From Sneathiella litorea (GTDB lineage: Bacteria; Pseudomonadota; Alphaproteobacteria; Sneathiellales; Sneathiellaceae): a DNA stretch of 64,000 nt. Below the pieces are notes generated by a model. The model was not told the origin of the DNA. It saw only the letters and a program-made list of their open reading frames with translations, and did not search any database. The position numbers were made by a program, and so were the translations under genes. The DNA lies in NCBI RefSeq assembly GCF_009882915.1, contig NZ_WTUW01000001.1:992357-1056356 (forward strand), read 5' to 3'. This document shows positions 56,073 through 64,000 of the stretch, piece after piece (positions within the stretch are counted from its first letter, which is position 1; each line of letters opens with the position of its first letter).

Positions 56073-56663
56073 TCAGCCTTTATCGATAAAGGAGAGCAGC
56101 TCGCGGCGCGTGATATCGGACCGGCGGAATATTCCGAGCATCGTACTCGTCACCATCGTGACGCCGTCTTTATGGACGCCCCGTGTTGTCATGCATTGAT
56201 GGGCGCTTTCGATAATTACCGCCACTCCTTTTGGCTGCAGGGTCCTCTCGATCGTCTCGGCAATCTGCCGGGTGAGTTTTTCCTGAATCTGCAGTCGCTT
56301 GGCATAGGCATCGACAACACGCGCGAGCTTCGAAATGCCGACAACCCGATTGCTTGGTATATAAGCCACATGGGCAACACCGATAATGGGCACCATATGA
56401 TGCTCGCAATAGCTCTCGACACGGATATCCTTCAGCACCACCATCTCGTCATAGCCATTTACTTCCTCAAAAGTACGGGCGAGATAGGTATCGGGATCTT
56501 CGTTGTATCCGGCGAAAAACTCCAGGTATGACCGGGTCACGCGATCCGGTGTCCCAAGCAGTCCTTCGCGACCCGGATCATCCCCGGCCCAGCGGATCAA
56601 GGTCCGTACGGCCTCTTCGGCTTGTTCTTTCGTTGGTTTCGTTGGATGACTATGTCTGTTCAT
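56073..56663 (-). CDS. folE: GTP cyclohydrolase I
   Basis: First step of tetrahydrofolate synthesis. The 196-residue protein has [18 protein letters not shown], the zinc cysteine and histidine in [34 protein letters not shown], and the second zinc cysteine in [12 protein letters not shown]. These are canonical for FolE type IA. It lies downstream of apaG after a 33-base gap. Confidence 0.96.
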   Translation of the reverse strand: MNRHSHPTKPTKEQAEEAVRTLIRWAGDDPGREGLLGTPDRVTRSYLEFFAGYNEDPDTYLARTFEEVNGYDEMVVLKDIRVESYCEHHMVPIIGVAHVAYIPSNRVVGISKLARVVDAYAKRLQIQEKLTRQIAETIERTLQPKGVAVIIESAHQCMTTRGVHKDGVTMVTSTMLGIFRRSDITRRELLSFIDKG

Positions 56664-56696
56664 ATCTGAGTAATTTCCTGGGGGCTGCGCCGCCTT

Positions 56697-57104
56697 TTAG
56701 TGAAGAGAAGAAATGGCGTCAGGGCTGTCCAGAGAGAAAGCCGGAATGTCGACTGCGAACAATTTCCCTCCTTCTGATTGCATATCGTAGGATCCGACCA
56801 TAATGCCCGATGGCGTGGAAAGTGGTGTTCCGCTGGTATATTCGTAAATATCGCCCGGGGCAAGAACCGGTTGTTCTCCCACAACGCCCTCGCCGTCAAC
56901 CGTCTCCGTATGACCTTCCGCGTTGGTAATGCGCCAGTGCCGATATTTAAGGGTTACTGTGTGTGTCCCCTGATTCTCAATCCTGACCTGATAGGCCCAG
57001 ACATAAAGCCCATCTTCAGGGCGGGATCGATCACTCAGATAGACAGGTGTCACCGAAACCTGAATATTTTTCGTAATCTTGTTATAGGCGCCAGCCTCCA
57101 TCAT
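56697..57104 (-). CDS. apaG: ApaG domain protein
   Basis: A 135-residue protein with a single immunoglobulin-like ApaG domain: ITKNIQVSVTPVYLSDRS, YVWAYQVRIENQG, TLKYRHWRITNAEGHTETVDGEGVVGEQPVLAPGDIYEYTSGTPLSTPSGIMVGSY. The biochemical role is not established in bacteria. Two adjacent ATG codons (57104 and 57101) are available; spacing to AGGAT favours the second. Confidence 0.93.
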   Translation of the reverse strand: MMEAGAYNKITKNIQVSVTPVYLSDRSRPEDGLYVWAYQVRIENQGTHTVTLKYRHWRITNAEGHTETVDGEGVVGEQPVLAPGDIYEYTSGTPLSTPSGIMVGSYDMQSEGGKLFAVDIPAFSLDSPDAISSLH

Positions 57105-57240
57105 ATCCTGTACCGTCTGCCTTGTTATTCCGATTGGCTTAATTCCCCTGAATATTGCGCCATAGGGTCACTTTGTCCAGTAAATCGGTAAGACCATTGG
57201 AAAGCCGGCGATGAAACAGACATTTTCACCGCTAACCTTA

Positions 57241-58458
57241 TCAGTCGCTTTGGCCACTCAGCGCGTAACCCAAATCCTCGATCAGATCATCAACATCTTC
57301 AAGCCCGACCGACATACGCACCATGCTTTCGGTGATGCCAAGTTCCCGCTTGATGGCATCATCAACACTCGAGTGTGTCGTGGTTGTCGGATGGGTAATC
57401 AGAGATTTTGCGTCGCCAAGATTATTACTGATATCGATCAGTGACAGGCGATTGAGCGCGGAGAAGGCTGCCTCTTGATCACCGGCGATTTCAAACGTGA
57501 CGAGCGTGCCGCCGCGGGCCATTTGTTGCGCTGCCAAGGCATGTTGCGGGTGCGAGTCGCTTCCGGGAAAAATAACGCGGCTAATTGCCGGATGACCATC
57601 CAGGAACGCAGCAATCTTTTCTGCGTTATCGCACTGCTTATGTACGCGCAGCTCAAGGGTTTCCAACCCCTTCAGCAAATTCCAGGCATTGAAGGGACTG
57701 AGGGCGGGGCCGGTATGCTTGAGGTAAGGGGCGAGGGTGTCCTCGACAAATTCCTCTGATCCCAGAACAATCCCGCCAAGGCACCGTCCCTGTCCATCAA
57801 TATGCTTGGTCGCGGAATACACCACGATATCGGCCCCCAGTGTGATCGGGTGTTGCAATATTGGTGTGGCAAAGACGTTATCAACAATGACTTTCGCGCC
57901 AACTTTATGGGCAAGATCGGATATTGCCGCGATATCCATGATCTCAAGCGCCGGGTTGGACGGTGTTTCTAAGAAAACACAGGCGGTTTCTTTCTTGAGA
58001 GCCGCGCGCCACTGATCAAGGTCAGTCCCGTCAATCAAGGTGACGTTGACACCGAACCTGGGTAGGATCGTCTCAATAATATACAGGCAAGAACCAAAGA
58101 GCGCCTTGGGCGCCACCACATGATCCCCGGCCTTTAGCTGGGACATTAGCGCGCCGTTCACCGCGGCCATCCCACTTGCGGTGGCACGTGCGGCGACAGC
58201 CCCTTCTTCGAGAAGGATCATCCGCTCTTCGAACATGGAAAGGGTCGGGTTTGCGTAGCGGGAGTAGATAAAACCTTCGTTCTCGCCCTTGAAGCGGCCA
58301 GCGGCCTGCTCCGCGCTGTCATAGACGAAGCCAGAGTTCATGAAAATGGCTTCGCTTGTTTCGTTAAACTGGGAGCGTTTTGTGCCGCCACGAACAAGTT
58401 TGGTGGCGGTTCGGTAGTCTTTGGTGCGGGTTTGCACCGTTTCTTTTTCAGTTGTCAT
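57241..58458 (-). CDS. metZ: O-succinylhomoserine sulfhydrylase, MetZ
   Basis: Direct sulfhydrylation of acylated homoserine to homocysteine. The 405-residue Cys/Met-metabolism PLP enzyme has the substrate-phosphate loop EGFIYSRYANPTLSMFEERM, the PLP lysine in VYSATKHIDGQGRCLGG, and the C-terminal THPTTTTHSSVDDAIKRELGITESMVRMSVGLED. MetZ-type sequence and the MetX at 5.5 kb complete the methionine route. The ATG at 58458 has GAGGACG upstream. Expression is predicted to be under the SAM-II riboswitch in its leader. Confidence 0.94.
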   Translation of the reverse strand: MTTEKETVQTRTKDYRTATKLVRGGTKRSQFNETSEAIFMNSGFVYDSAEQAAGRFKGENEGFIYSRYANPTLSMFEERMILLEEGAVAARATASGMAAVNGALMSQLKAGDHVVAPKALFGSCLYIIETILPRFGVNVTLIDGTDLDQWRAALKKETACVFLETPSNPALEIMDIAAISDLAHKVGAKVIVDNVFATPILQHPITLGADIVVYSATKHIDGQGRCLGGIVLGSEEFVEDTLAPYLKHTGPALSPFNAWNLLKGLETLELRVHKQCDNAEKIAAFLDGHPAISRVIFPGSDSHPQHALAAQQMARGGTLVTFEIAGDQEAAFSALNRLSLIDISNNLGDAKSLITHPTTTTHSSVDDAIKRELGITESMVRMSVGLEDVDDLIEDLGYALSGQSD

Positions 58459-58474
58459 TTCGTCCTCGAGGCAT

Positions 58475-58502
58475 AAAAAAACCCCGACCATCGATCAGGG
58501 TT
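58475..58502 (-). terminator. Intrinsic terminator in the metZ leader (riboswitch expression platform)
   Basis: On the minus strand ACCCTGA pairs with TCGGGGT (one G-T pair) followed by seven T, 17 bases before the metZ start. The 5' arm can alternatively pair with an identical GGTCGGGG segment at the 3' end of the SAM-II aptamer, which would prevent termination. Confidence 0.8.
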
Positions 58503-58512
58503 CCTGTGAGCC

Positions 58513-58570
58513 CCGACCTTTTAGCGTTTCTTTTACGTGGCCGCAAGCCGGTCGGCACAAATCACCACGC
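58513..58570 (-). ncRNA. SAM-II riboswitch upstream of metZ
   Basis: Read on the minus strand: stem GTGG / CCAC, loop TGATTTG, then CCGACC, TTGC, the A-rich stretch GTAAAAGAAA and GCTAAAA before GGTCGG. This matches the SAM-II consensus order (GATTT, CCG, TTGC, CCACG-TAAA, GCTAAA). CCGACC and GGTCGG are exactly complementary and form the H-type pseudoknot. It binds S-adenosylmethionine and would reduce metZ expression when SAM is plentiful. It starts within one or two bases of the predicted transcription start. Confidence 0.93.
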
Positions 58571-58575
58571 CAAAA

Positions 58576-58604
58576 TCTTTATCGAGATGGACGCAGACTG
58601 TCAA
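58576..58604 (-). promoter_or_regulatory. Predicted sigma-70 promoter of metZ
   Basis: On the minus strand TTGACA (58599-58604), a 17-base spacer and TAAAGA (58576-58581). The expected start falls at about 58569, exactly at the first base of the SAM-II aptamer. Confidence 0.65.
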
Positions 58605-58652
58605 GAATTTCTGTTGCGGTGGCAGGGTTCTTTCTGTAGTTACAAAAGGCGC

Positions 58653-58726
58653 GCGGGCGTAGCTCAATGGCAGAGCAGAAGCTTCCCAAGCTTACGACGA
58701 GGGTTCGATTCCCTTCGCCCGCTCCA
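58653..58726 (+). tRNA. tRNA-Gly, anticodon CCC
   Basis: A full cloverleaf: acceptor GCGGGCG / CGCCCGC, D-arm AGCTCAATGGCAGAGC, anticodon stem AAGC / GCTT with loop TTCCCAA (anticodon CCC), T-arm GAGGG-TTCGATT-CCCTT, discriminator T and encoded CCA at 58724-58726. It reads GGG codons. Confidence 0.95.
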
Positions 58727-58736
58727 ATCGTTCCCG

Positions 58737-60125
58737 TTATTCTCCCACCATGTTTTCCGGGCGTACCCAGTCGTCAAACTGTTCCGCCGTTAGGAATTCG
58801 AGCGCTATTGCCGCCTCCTTCAGGCTGCTGTTTTCCGCATAGGCTTTTTTGGCGATTTTCGCTGCGTTGTCATAGCCGATATGGGGATTAAGCGCGGTCA
58901 CTAGCATCAGGGATTGCGCCATCAACTCATCAATCCGGGCACTATTGGCCTCGATCCCGACAATGCAGTTATCAGTGAAACTCCGAAATGCATCGCCAAG
59001 CAGCCGGGTAGATTGCAGGACATTATAGATAATAACCGGCTTGAAGGCGTTCAGTTCAAAATGGCCGTTTGACCCGGCAATGGTGACAGTGACGTGATTG
59101 CCCATCACTTGCGCGCAAACCTGCGTTACGGCCTCGCATTGAGTCGGGTTGACTTTCCCCGGCATGATGGAGGAGCCAGGCTCGTTCGCGGGCAGGATCA
59201 GTTCGCCAAGACCACTTCTCGGCCCGCTTGCCAGAAAACGGATATCGTTGGCGATTTTCATGGCGCTGGTTGCGAGAATATTGAGAACTCCGGACAGCTC
59301 GACCAGTGCATCATGAGCGGCAATCGCCTCAAACTTGTTTTCGGCGGTGGTATAGGGAAGGTCGGTTAACTCGCGAAGGATCGAGACAAACATATCGGCG
59401 AAACCCGGTGCGGCATTTAATCCTGTGCCGACGGCAGTGCCGCCCTGCGCAAGTTCCATCACCCGCGGAAGGGTATCTTTTACACGCGCAATCCCAAGCT
59501 CCGCCTGTCGGGCATATCCAGAAAATTCCTGGCCGAGTGTGATGGGTACTGCGTCTTGCGTATGGGTTCGGCCGATCTTGATAATATCAGAAAAGGCTGC
59601 GGATTTTTCGCGCAAGGCCTGATGAAAATGAGCAAGAGCCGGAAGCAGGTGATGTGTAATTTGCTCCACTGCGGCGATTGACATGGCCGTAGGAAAGCTG
59701 TCGTTAGAGCTTTGGCCCATATTGACATGATCATTGGGGTGGACAGGCTTTTGTTGGCCGAGCGGGGCGCTCAGAATTTCATTTGCGCGGTTGGCGATCA
59801 CTTCATTGACATTCATGTTGCTCTGGGTGCCAGAGCCGGTCTGCCAGATTACCAGTGGAAAATGATCCATGAGGGCACCGTCTATTACGTCATTCGCAGC
59901 CAGGATAATGGCATCTGCGAGCCGGGTATCGAGATGCCCCAGTATCTGGTTACTGAGGGCCGCTGCTTTCTTCTGAAGGCCCATCGCACGGATAAGGGCG
60001 GGGGGAAGATGCTCTCTACCGATTTTAAAGTTTTCAAGAGAACGCTGGGTTTGCGCCCCCCAGTACCGATCCGCCGGGACAGCGATTTCGCCCATGCTAT
60101 CACTTTCGTTGCGCGTGCCGGACAT
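58737..60125 (-). CDS. fumC: Fumarate hydratase, class II
   Basis: Hydrates fumarate to malate in the TCA cycle without an iron-sulfur cluster. The 462-residue protein has [77 protein letters not shown] and the superfamily signature [16 protein letters not shown]. The ATG at 60125 has AGGGAGA upstream. It follows the small membrane-protein gene by 42 bases and may be read from the same transcript. Confidence 0.95.
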   Translation of the reverse strand: MSGTRNESDSMGEIAVPADRYWGAQTQRSLENFKIGREHLPPALIRAMGLQKKAAALSNQILGHLDTRLADAIILAANDVIDGALMDHFPLVIWQTGSGTQSNMNVNEVIANRANEILSAPLGQQKPVHPNDHVNMGQSSNDSFPTAMSIAAVEQITHHLLPALAHFHQALREKSAAFSDIIKIGRTHTQDAVPITLGQEFSGYARQAELGIARVKDTLPRVMELAQGGTAVGTGLNAAPGFADMFVSILRELTDLPYTTAENKFEAIAAHDALVELSGVLNILATSAMKIANDIRFLASGPRSGLGELILPANEPGSSIMPGKVNPTQCEAVTQVCAQVMGNHVTVTIAGSNGHFELNAFKPVIIYNVLQSTRLLGDAFRSFTDNCIVGIEANSARIDELMAQSLMLVTALNPHIGYDNAAKIAKKAYAENSSLKEAAIALEFLTAEQFDDWVRPENMVGE

Positions 60126-60167
60126 GTTCAATCTCCCTTTTGAAAGCTCAATCGTCTTTAATGTGTG

Positions 60168-60341
60168 TCACGACATTCCATAAACAACCAGCATCTGAAG
60201 CCCGAGATAAATGGCAATAGCAATCAGGAAGAGATTGAGCGTGCGATCGGCAGCCTTACCCATTTCTTTAAGTTTTTTCGCGAACAGAACTCGGGCAATA
60301 AACAGGATAACAAAAGCGACTAAAAGTATTTTCAGGATCAT
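60168..60341 (-). CDS. Small (57-residue) two-helix membrane protein coupled to the diguanylate cyclase
   Basis: An uninterrupted 58-codon frame. The protein begins MILKILLVAFVILFIARVLF (membrane segment 1), continues with a basic turn AKKLKEMGKAADR, and ends NLFLIAIAIYLGLQMLVVYG (membrane segment 2). Its ATG overlaps the TGA of the diguanylate cyclase gene (60338-60341), the usual sign of translational coupling. I cannot name a family. Hydrophobicity, a positive-inside turn and the coupling argue that it is real. Confidence 0.65.
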   Translation of the reverse strand: MILKILLVAFVILFIARVLFAKKLKEMGKAADRTLNLFLIAIAIYLGLQMLVVYGMS

Positions 60342-61537
60342 TTGGCGACCGCCAGATCGTCCTTATCGGTATCTGCCGTCATGTCGTCCGTTGGGACATA
60401 AACAGAAATGTCATTTCCCCCTCTCGACTTTACCTCATACATTTGATTATCCGCAATATCGACTAGTGCGGACCAGTCCCCGACATTAGCGCTTTGCCTA
60501 TCGACAATGCCGAAGCTGGCCGTAACCATCGTGCCGTCCGGGCGTGTGCCGAGGCCGATGTTACGAAGCCTTCGGATGGATTTATGCGCCCCCTTGGCGT
60601 CCGTATTGGGCAAAAGGATCACAAATTCCTCCCCTCCCCAGCGGACAATGACATCCGATCCGCGAGCATTGCGGCGGATGTTTGTCGCCGCACTGGCGAG
60701 GACGCGATCGCCGGCCTCATGCCCATAGCGGTCATTCACGGATTTGAATCTGTCCAGATCGATAAAGACCAGCGAAAAGGGCGTATTCTGGCGTTTTGAT
60801 ATTTTGAACTGTACATCGATAATTTCTTCCCCACTATTGCGGCTGTAGCAACGTGTCAGGGAGTCAATGGACGCCTGATCAATAAGCAGTGACATATAAA
60901 GAAGCTGGCTGATGGCGGCGAAAGCACAGAGAAAGCCAGTCACCGTCAGAATGAGCAGAATACCAAGGCGTTGATGCGGGTCGGCATTTTCTGGCATCAG
61001 GATAAGGATCAGCATCTGCACGACGAAGAAGAGTACCAGCGTGAGCACGGCTTCCTTGACGGTGAGCGGGAAGATGGCGATGCACCCAACAATCAGGAAC
61101 GGAAACAACAGATATCCGGCAGCGGCAAGGTTGGTAACTGCGAAAATGTCAACGATATCCAGCAGAGGCTGATACATCGTCTGAAAAGTAAGCAGGATCG
61201 CAAAAAAGATGCCGAGTGCCCGATAGGCATCCCGCATGGTTTCTCCGCCGCTTATCCCGAAAAAAAGGGCCAGGAAGAGGACGGCCATCAGGACACGGGT
61301 GATCCCGAGAGTGACATAGCTTTCAAAATCAAAGGTTGTCAAATCCAAAAGGAAGCCAAGCGGAAAGGCAACCACGCATAGAAGGCTCAAAAAGCGGACC
61401 CGCGACAGGATCACGCGGGCCCTGCGACGTTTTAACAGCGGGGAATGGCTTTCATTGGAAAAAAGGCGGTCCAGCCCTTCAACCGATAGTGATTGGCGGC
61501 CGCCTCCCGAAAACACATCATATAAGTAAACCAACAC
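60338..61537 (-). CDS. Membrane diguanylate cyclase (GGDEF)
   Basis: A 399-residue protein. Residues 45-215 form about six membrane segments of no named sensory family; the GGDEF domain (225-385) starts ASIDSLTRCYSRNSGEE, has FSLVFIDLDRFKSVNDRYGHEAGD and the active site GGEEF at 301-305. The inhibitory-site motif RGSD at 292-295, five residues before GGEEF, predicts product inhibition by c-di-GMP. The GTG start is the first in frame; a later start is possible. The gene precedes the small membrane protein and fumC on the same strand. Confidence 0.9.
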   Translation of the reverse strand: MLVYLYDVFSGGGRQSLSVEGLDRLFSNESHSPLLKRRRARVILSRVRFLSLLCVVAFPLGFLLDLTTFDFESYVTLGITRVLMAVLFLALFFGISGGETMRDAYRALGIFFAILLTFQTMYQPLLDIVDIFAVTNLAAAGYLLFPFLIVGCIAIFPLTVKEAVLTLVLFFVVQMLILILMPENADPHQRLGILLILTVTGFLCAFAAISQLLYMSLLIDQASIDSLTRCYSRNSGEEIIDVQFKISKRQNTPFSLVFIDLDRFKSVNDRYGHEAGDRVLASAATNIRRNARGSDVIVRWGGEEFVILLPNTDAKGAHKSIRRLRNIGLGTRPDGTMVTASFGIVDRQSANVGDWSALVDIADNQMYEVKSRGGNDISVYVPTDDMTADTDKDDLAVAK

Positions 61538-61641
61538 TGGCTGCCCACCCCCGACGCGGCATGAAATATCGCTCCTTCATAGCAAATAATTGCCGTTAAA
61601 GGTAATGAATTTGCGTGAAGTTAGTGGGTGGGGCCTAAATG

Positions 61642-62412
61642 CTAGCGTGGTCTATTGAGGAACTTCTCCATCATCTGTCGGGGCTCATCGCATTCATAGG
61701 CATGGGAAAAGGCTTCTATCCCGAGTTGGATGCCGTCGCGTAGCGGGTTATTCTCCCAGTCGTTGCAAAGCTGCTTCTGGATAGCCATGGCATTTCTGCC
61801 GCCCTCAAGAATCTCTGTAATGACCTTGTTGGTTTCATCATCCAGCTTATCATCTTCGACAAGGCGCTGAACAAATCCTACCTCTTTCGCTTCGGTGGCA
61901 CTCAGGCTTCGGCCCGTCAGAACCAGATCGCGGGCAAGATTGACGCCCAGAATTCTTGGGAGAAGTGCTGCATCAATAACAGAAGGGATGCCGACGCGGA
62001 CTTCCGGCATTGCGAACTGGACACTCTTACCAGCGACAATCATATCGCAGGCCGCTGCGATTTCCATTCCGCCCCCGAGGGAGAGCCCGTTGACACGAGC
62101 TATAACTGGTGCATGGAAATAACGCACTTTATGGCAGACGTGATGTAAGTTCGTGATAAATGTACGGGCGGTATCCGGGGTGAGCCCGGCCATCTCGGAG
62201 ATATCAGCCCCGCCAATAAAGCTTTTGTTTCCGGCGCCTGTCAGAATAAGAACGGCAATGTCTTTATCCTTGTCGAGCTGCGTAAGCGTTTCATTTAACT
62301 CGGCAACTATGACAGAGTTTAACGTGTTGAGTTTCCGCTGATTATCGATCGTTACACGCGCGACTTTACCTTCCGGTTTATCTTCAAGATCGGTGATGAT
62401 AAACTTCGCCAT
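61642..62412 (-). CDS. Enoyl-CoA hydratase/isomerase family protein
   Basis: A 256-residue crotonase. The oxyanion-hole segments are KSFIGGADISEM and ARVNGLSLGGGMEIAAACDMIVA; the catalytic-glutamate position is in PEVRVGIPSVIDAALLPRILG, where the usual second glutamate is replaced, so the reaction may differ from simple hydration. VFTGRSLSA-type region (LVLTGRSLSATEAKEVGFV) is normal. The gene is divergent from the Nfu gene. A role in acyl-CoA metabolism is likely; the substrate is unknown. Confidence 0.87.
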   Translation of the reverse strand: MAKFIITDLEDKPEGKVARVTIDNQRKLNTLNSVIVAELNETLTQLDKDKDIAVLILTGAGNKSFIGGADISEMAGLTPDTARTFITNLHHVCHKVRYFHAPVIARVNGLSLGGGMEIAAACDMIVAGKSVQFAMPEVRVGIPSVIDAALLPRILGVNLARDLVLTGRSLSATEAKEVGFVQRLVEDDKLDDETNKVITEILEGGRNAMAIQKQLCNDWENNPLRDGIQLGIEAFSHAYECDEPRQMMEKFLNRPR

Positions 62413-62515
62413 TGTTTTCTCCGTTTTTATTATTAATTTAGAACTGTGTGGATTTGGCCTTTATGGCATTTTCACAGCAGTCAGTCTTCACATTAGTGAC
62501 AATAGAGACAAATTG

Positions 62516-63337
62516 ATGTTTATCCAGACGAAGCCAGGCGAAAATGCTACCGAACTTGAATTCTTTCCCGCTGAACGGGTCTATGAAAACGGCCCGCTTG
62601 CCGTAACGCGCGAAGAGGCAGCCGAGAAATCCCCGCTCGCGGCGCGTCTTTACGAGATAGACGGGGTCGCGGCTGTAAGTTTGACGGCGGATAGCATTGT
62701 TATTGCAAAGTCAGATGCGCGTGATTGGTCGTCGCTGCGGACAGAAGTTTTCGGTGCAATAGTGGCGCATTTTAAAAGTGGCGATCCAGCGGTGAGCGAG
62801 GCTGCAGATGAAACGGCGCCTGGTGAATTTGATGCAGAGATTATTGACCAGATCAAGGATCTGCTCTCAACGCGGATTGTGCCAGCGGTGACCCAATCAG
62901 GCGGGGACGTCTCGTTTCACAGTTATAAAAGCGGGAAGCTTTTCCTGAAATTCCAGGGACCCGCCTTTTCCATGCTGACGGGCATACAGAATATGCTGCG
63001 GCACTATATCCCTGAAATTACGGCTGTCCTTGATTATCGGGAGTCACTGCCAAAACCCGGGCTGAATACGCCGGAAGGGATCGCCATTCAAAAACTGCTG
63101 GAAGAGAAGGTCAACCCTTCAATTGCTGCCCATGGCGGACGGATTACCCTTGTTGATCTGCAGAAGGAGCGTGCGTACGTTCGTCTGGATGGCGGCTGTC
63201 AGGGCTGTGGCATGGCGGATGTAACATTGAAGCAGGGCGTCGCGGTGGAGATACAGAAACTGGTCCCGTCCATTGCCGAAGTGCTGGATGTGACGGATCA
63301 CGCGGACGGAACCAATCCCTACTACCAGCCGTCATGA
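62516..63337 (+). CDS. Three-domain Nfu-type iron-sulfur cluster carrier
   Basis: A 273-residue protein. Residues 1-88 are an Nfu_N domain (MFIQTKPGENATELEFFP). Residues 107-175 are a NifU-like domain with IKDLLSTRIVPAVTQSGGDVSF and LRHYIPEITAV, but the usual CxxC segment is replaced by PAFSMLT (149-155). Residues 187-262 are a second NifU-like domain with an intact CQGC (Cys228, Cys231) and an NfuA-like tail ending NPYY. Only the last domain can hold a cluster. The ATG at 62516 is preferred over an upstream start that would add 41 hydrophobic residues. Confidence 0.88.
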   Translation: MFIQTKPGENATELEFFPAERVYENGPLAVTREEAAEKSPLAARLYEIDGVAAVSLTADSIVIAKSDARDWSSLRTEVFGAIVAHFKSGDPAVSEAADETAPGEFDAEIIDQIKDLLSTRIVPAVTQSGGDVSFHSYKSGKLFLKFQGPAFSMLTGIQNMLRHYIPEITAVLDYRESLPKPGLNTPEGIAIQKLLEEKVNPSIAAHGGRITLVDLQKERAYVRLDGGCQGCGMADVTLKQGVAVEIQKLVPSIAEVLDVTDHADGTNPYYQPS

Positions 63338-63344
63338 TGAATAT

Positions 63345-64000
63345 CTAATCCTCCAATCGGTAGATTGTTACAGGGTCATGCCGACCTTTGAGTTGGTAGT
63401 CGCCAATTTTCGTTGCGTTCGTATCCGGGCTAGCGTCAAAAGTAGTTGATGTCATCAGGGTGAAGACTTCATCGGTTCGATCGGACGATAAAGTCTTACC
63501 AAATTGTTCCATGCGCTGGGCGATATTTACGGTATCCCCAACGACGGTATAGTTGAGTCGGCCCGCAGCTCCGATATTGCCGACAATTAAGGCTCCTGTA
63601 TGTATGCCGATACGCATATGGACTTCACTCAGGCCTGCTTCGTGGCGTTTCTCATTATCAGACATGATTGCCTTTTTTATCGCCTTGGCGGCGCGGCAGG
63701 CGCGGGCGGCATGATCTTCCTGCCGCTCTGGTGCGCCCCAGAAAGCCATAACAGCGTCGCCGATAAACTTATCGACGGTTCCGCCCTCTGCCTCGATACA
63801 GGCGGTGACAAGCTCGAAATGATGGTTGAGAAAGTCTGCGACCTCTTCTGTTTTCATGTCTTCTGCTTGGGGTGTAAAACCCACGATATCGGTAAACATG
63901 ACGGTCACGACCCGCTCTTCCGAACGGGCTTCTCCACTTTCCATAAGCTTGCGGACAAGAGATTTCGGTACATAAGTTTCAAACCAGGCGAGACCCCGTA
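63345..64000 (-). CDS. Adenylate/guanylate cyclase, 5' end beyond the window
   Basis: Class III nucleotide cyclase catalytic domain. The frame remains open through base 64000 (WFETYVPKSLVRKLMESGEAR), so the ATG at 63944 is internal and the N-terminal part, probably sensory and membrane-bound, is missing. The metal-binding aspartate is in VMFTDIVGFTPQ, followed by KFIGDAVMAFWGAP with the second aspartate, the transition-state region VVGDTVNIAQRMEQ, and IGIHTGALIVGNIG. It is convergent with the Nfu gene (7-base gap). Confidence 0.9.
   Translation of the reverse strand, partial: RGLAWFETYVPKSLVRKLMESGEARSEERVVTVMFTDIVGFTPQAEDMKTEEVADFLNHHFELVTACIEAEGGTVDKFIGDAVMAFWGAPERQEDHAARACRAAKAIKKAIMSDNEKRHEAGLSEVHMRIGIHTGALIVGNIGAAGRLNYTVVGDTVNIAQRMEQFGKTLSSDRTDEVFTLMTSTTFDASPDTNATKIGDYQLKGRHDPVTIYRLED

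Overview
The window is a contiguous piece of an alphaproteobacterial chromosome of moderate GC. Three things point there. Several gene sets are typical of that class: metX-metW, hpt-cpdR, ftsEX next to a zinc-ribbon/DUF3426 protein, DUF2125, NifU-family Nfu, a complete ethylmalonyl-CoA pathway core, and a SAM-II riboswitch. Coding density is high, with no gene-free gap above 300 bases. I see no insertion sequence, prophage, integrase or CRISPR array. It looks like core genome of a free-living heterotroph. The order is compatible with the Rhodospirillales/Sneathiellales area, but the genus cannot be fixed from the sequence alone.

Layout. 1-4.1 kb: polyhydroxybutyrate precursor genes (phaA, cut by the left edge, and phaB), a DMT exporter, a cupin and gloB. 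4.1-9.8 kb: a methyltransferase, metW-metX on the minus strand, and on the plus strand a chorismate mutase-like gene, hisC and tyrA. 9.8-18.8 kb: DUF2125, a second DMT exporter, a ChaC-like gene, a VOC protein, a B12-dependent ribonucleotide reductase, plsC, ydcF, a HAD phosphatase and ftsX-ftsE. 18.9-24.5 kb: a zinc-ribbon protein, hpt, cpdR, a three-gene lipid-linked sugar module (GT-C, GT2, small flippase-like protein) and a prepilin peptidase. 24.6-31.1 kb: tRNA-Leu, a YqaA-type membrane protein, dsbB, coq7, an unknown coiled-coil protein, an HNH protein, an AlkA-type glycosylase, an S41 protease and gluQ. 31.1-44.1 kb: meaA, ccr and mcd of the ethylmalonyl-CoA pathway, then cobalamin adenosyltransferase, etfBA, hydroxybutyryl-CoA dehydrogenase and a thiolase. 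44.2-54.6 kb: arsC-like, an ABC-2 permease, argD-argF-hslO, a lipoprotein and a TetR-RND efflux operon. 54.6-64 kb: trkH, folE, apaG, metZ behind a SAM-II riboswitch, tRNA-Gly, fumC, a 57-residue membrane protein coupled to a diguanylate cyclase, an enoyl-CoA hydratase, a three-domain Nfu protein, and an adenylate/guanylate cyclase cut by the right edge.

How the genes fit together. phaA/phaB, ccr, meaA, mcd, hbd, thiolases, etfBA and enoyl-CoA hydratase form one acetyl-CoA/C4-CoA economy: storage as PHB or assimilation through ethylmalonyl-CoA. MeaA and the ribonucleotide reductase both need adenosylcobalamin, which the adenosyltransferase at 39.4 kb would supply. Methionine synthesis is split into metX-metW and metZ; only metZ carries the riboswitch.

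The points most worth a second look are the SAM-II attenuator with its two competing copies of the same 8-base segment, the GT-C/GT2/flippase module with STT3-like motifs, the Nfu protein with a cysteine-less middle domain, the small membrane protein overlapping the diguanylate cyclase, and several palindromes that overlap predicted promoters (argD, tetR, nrdJ, ccr).
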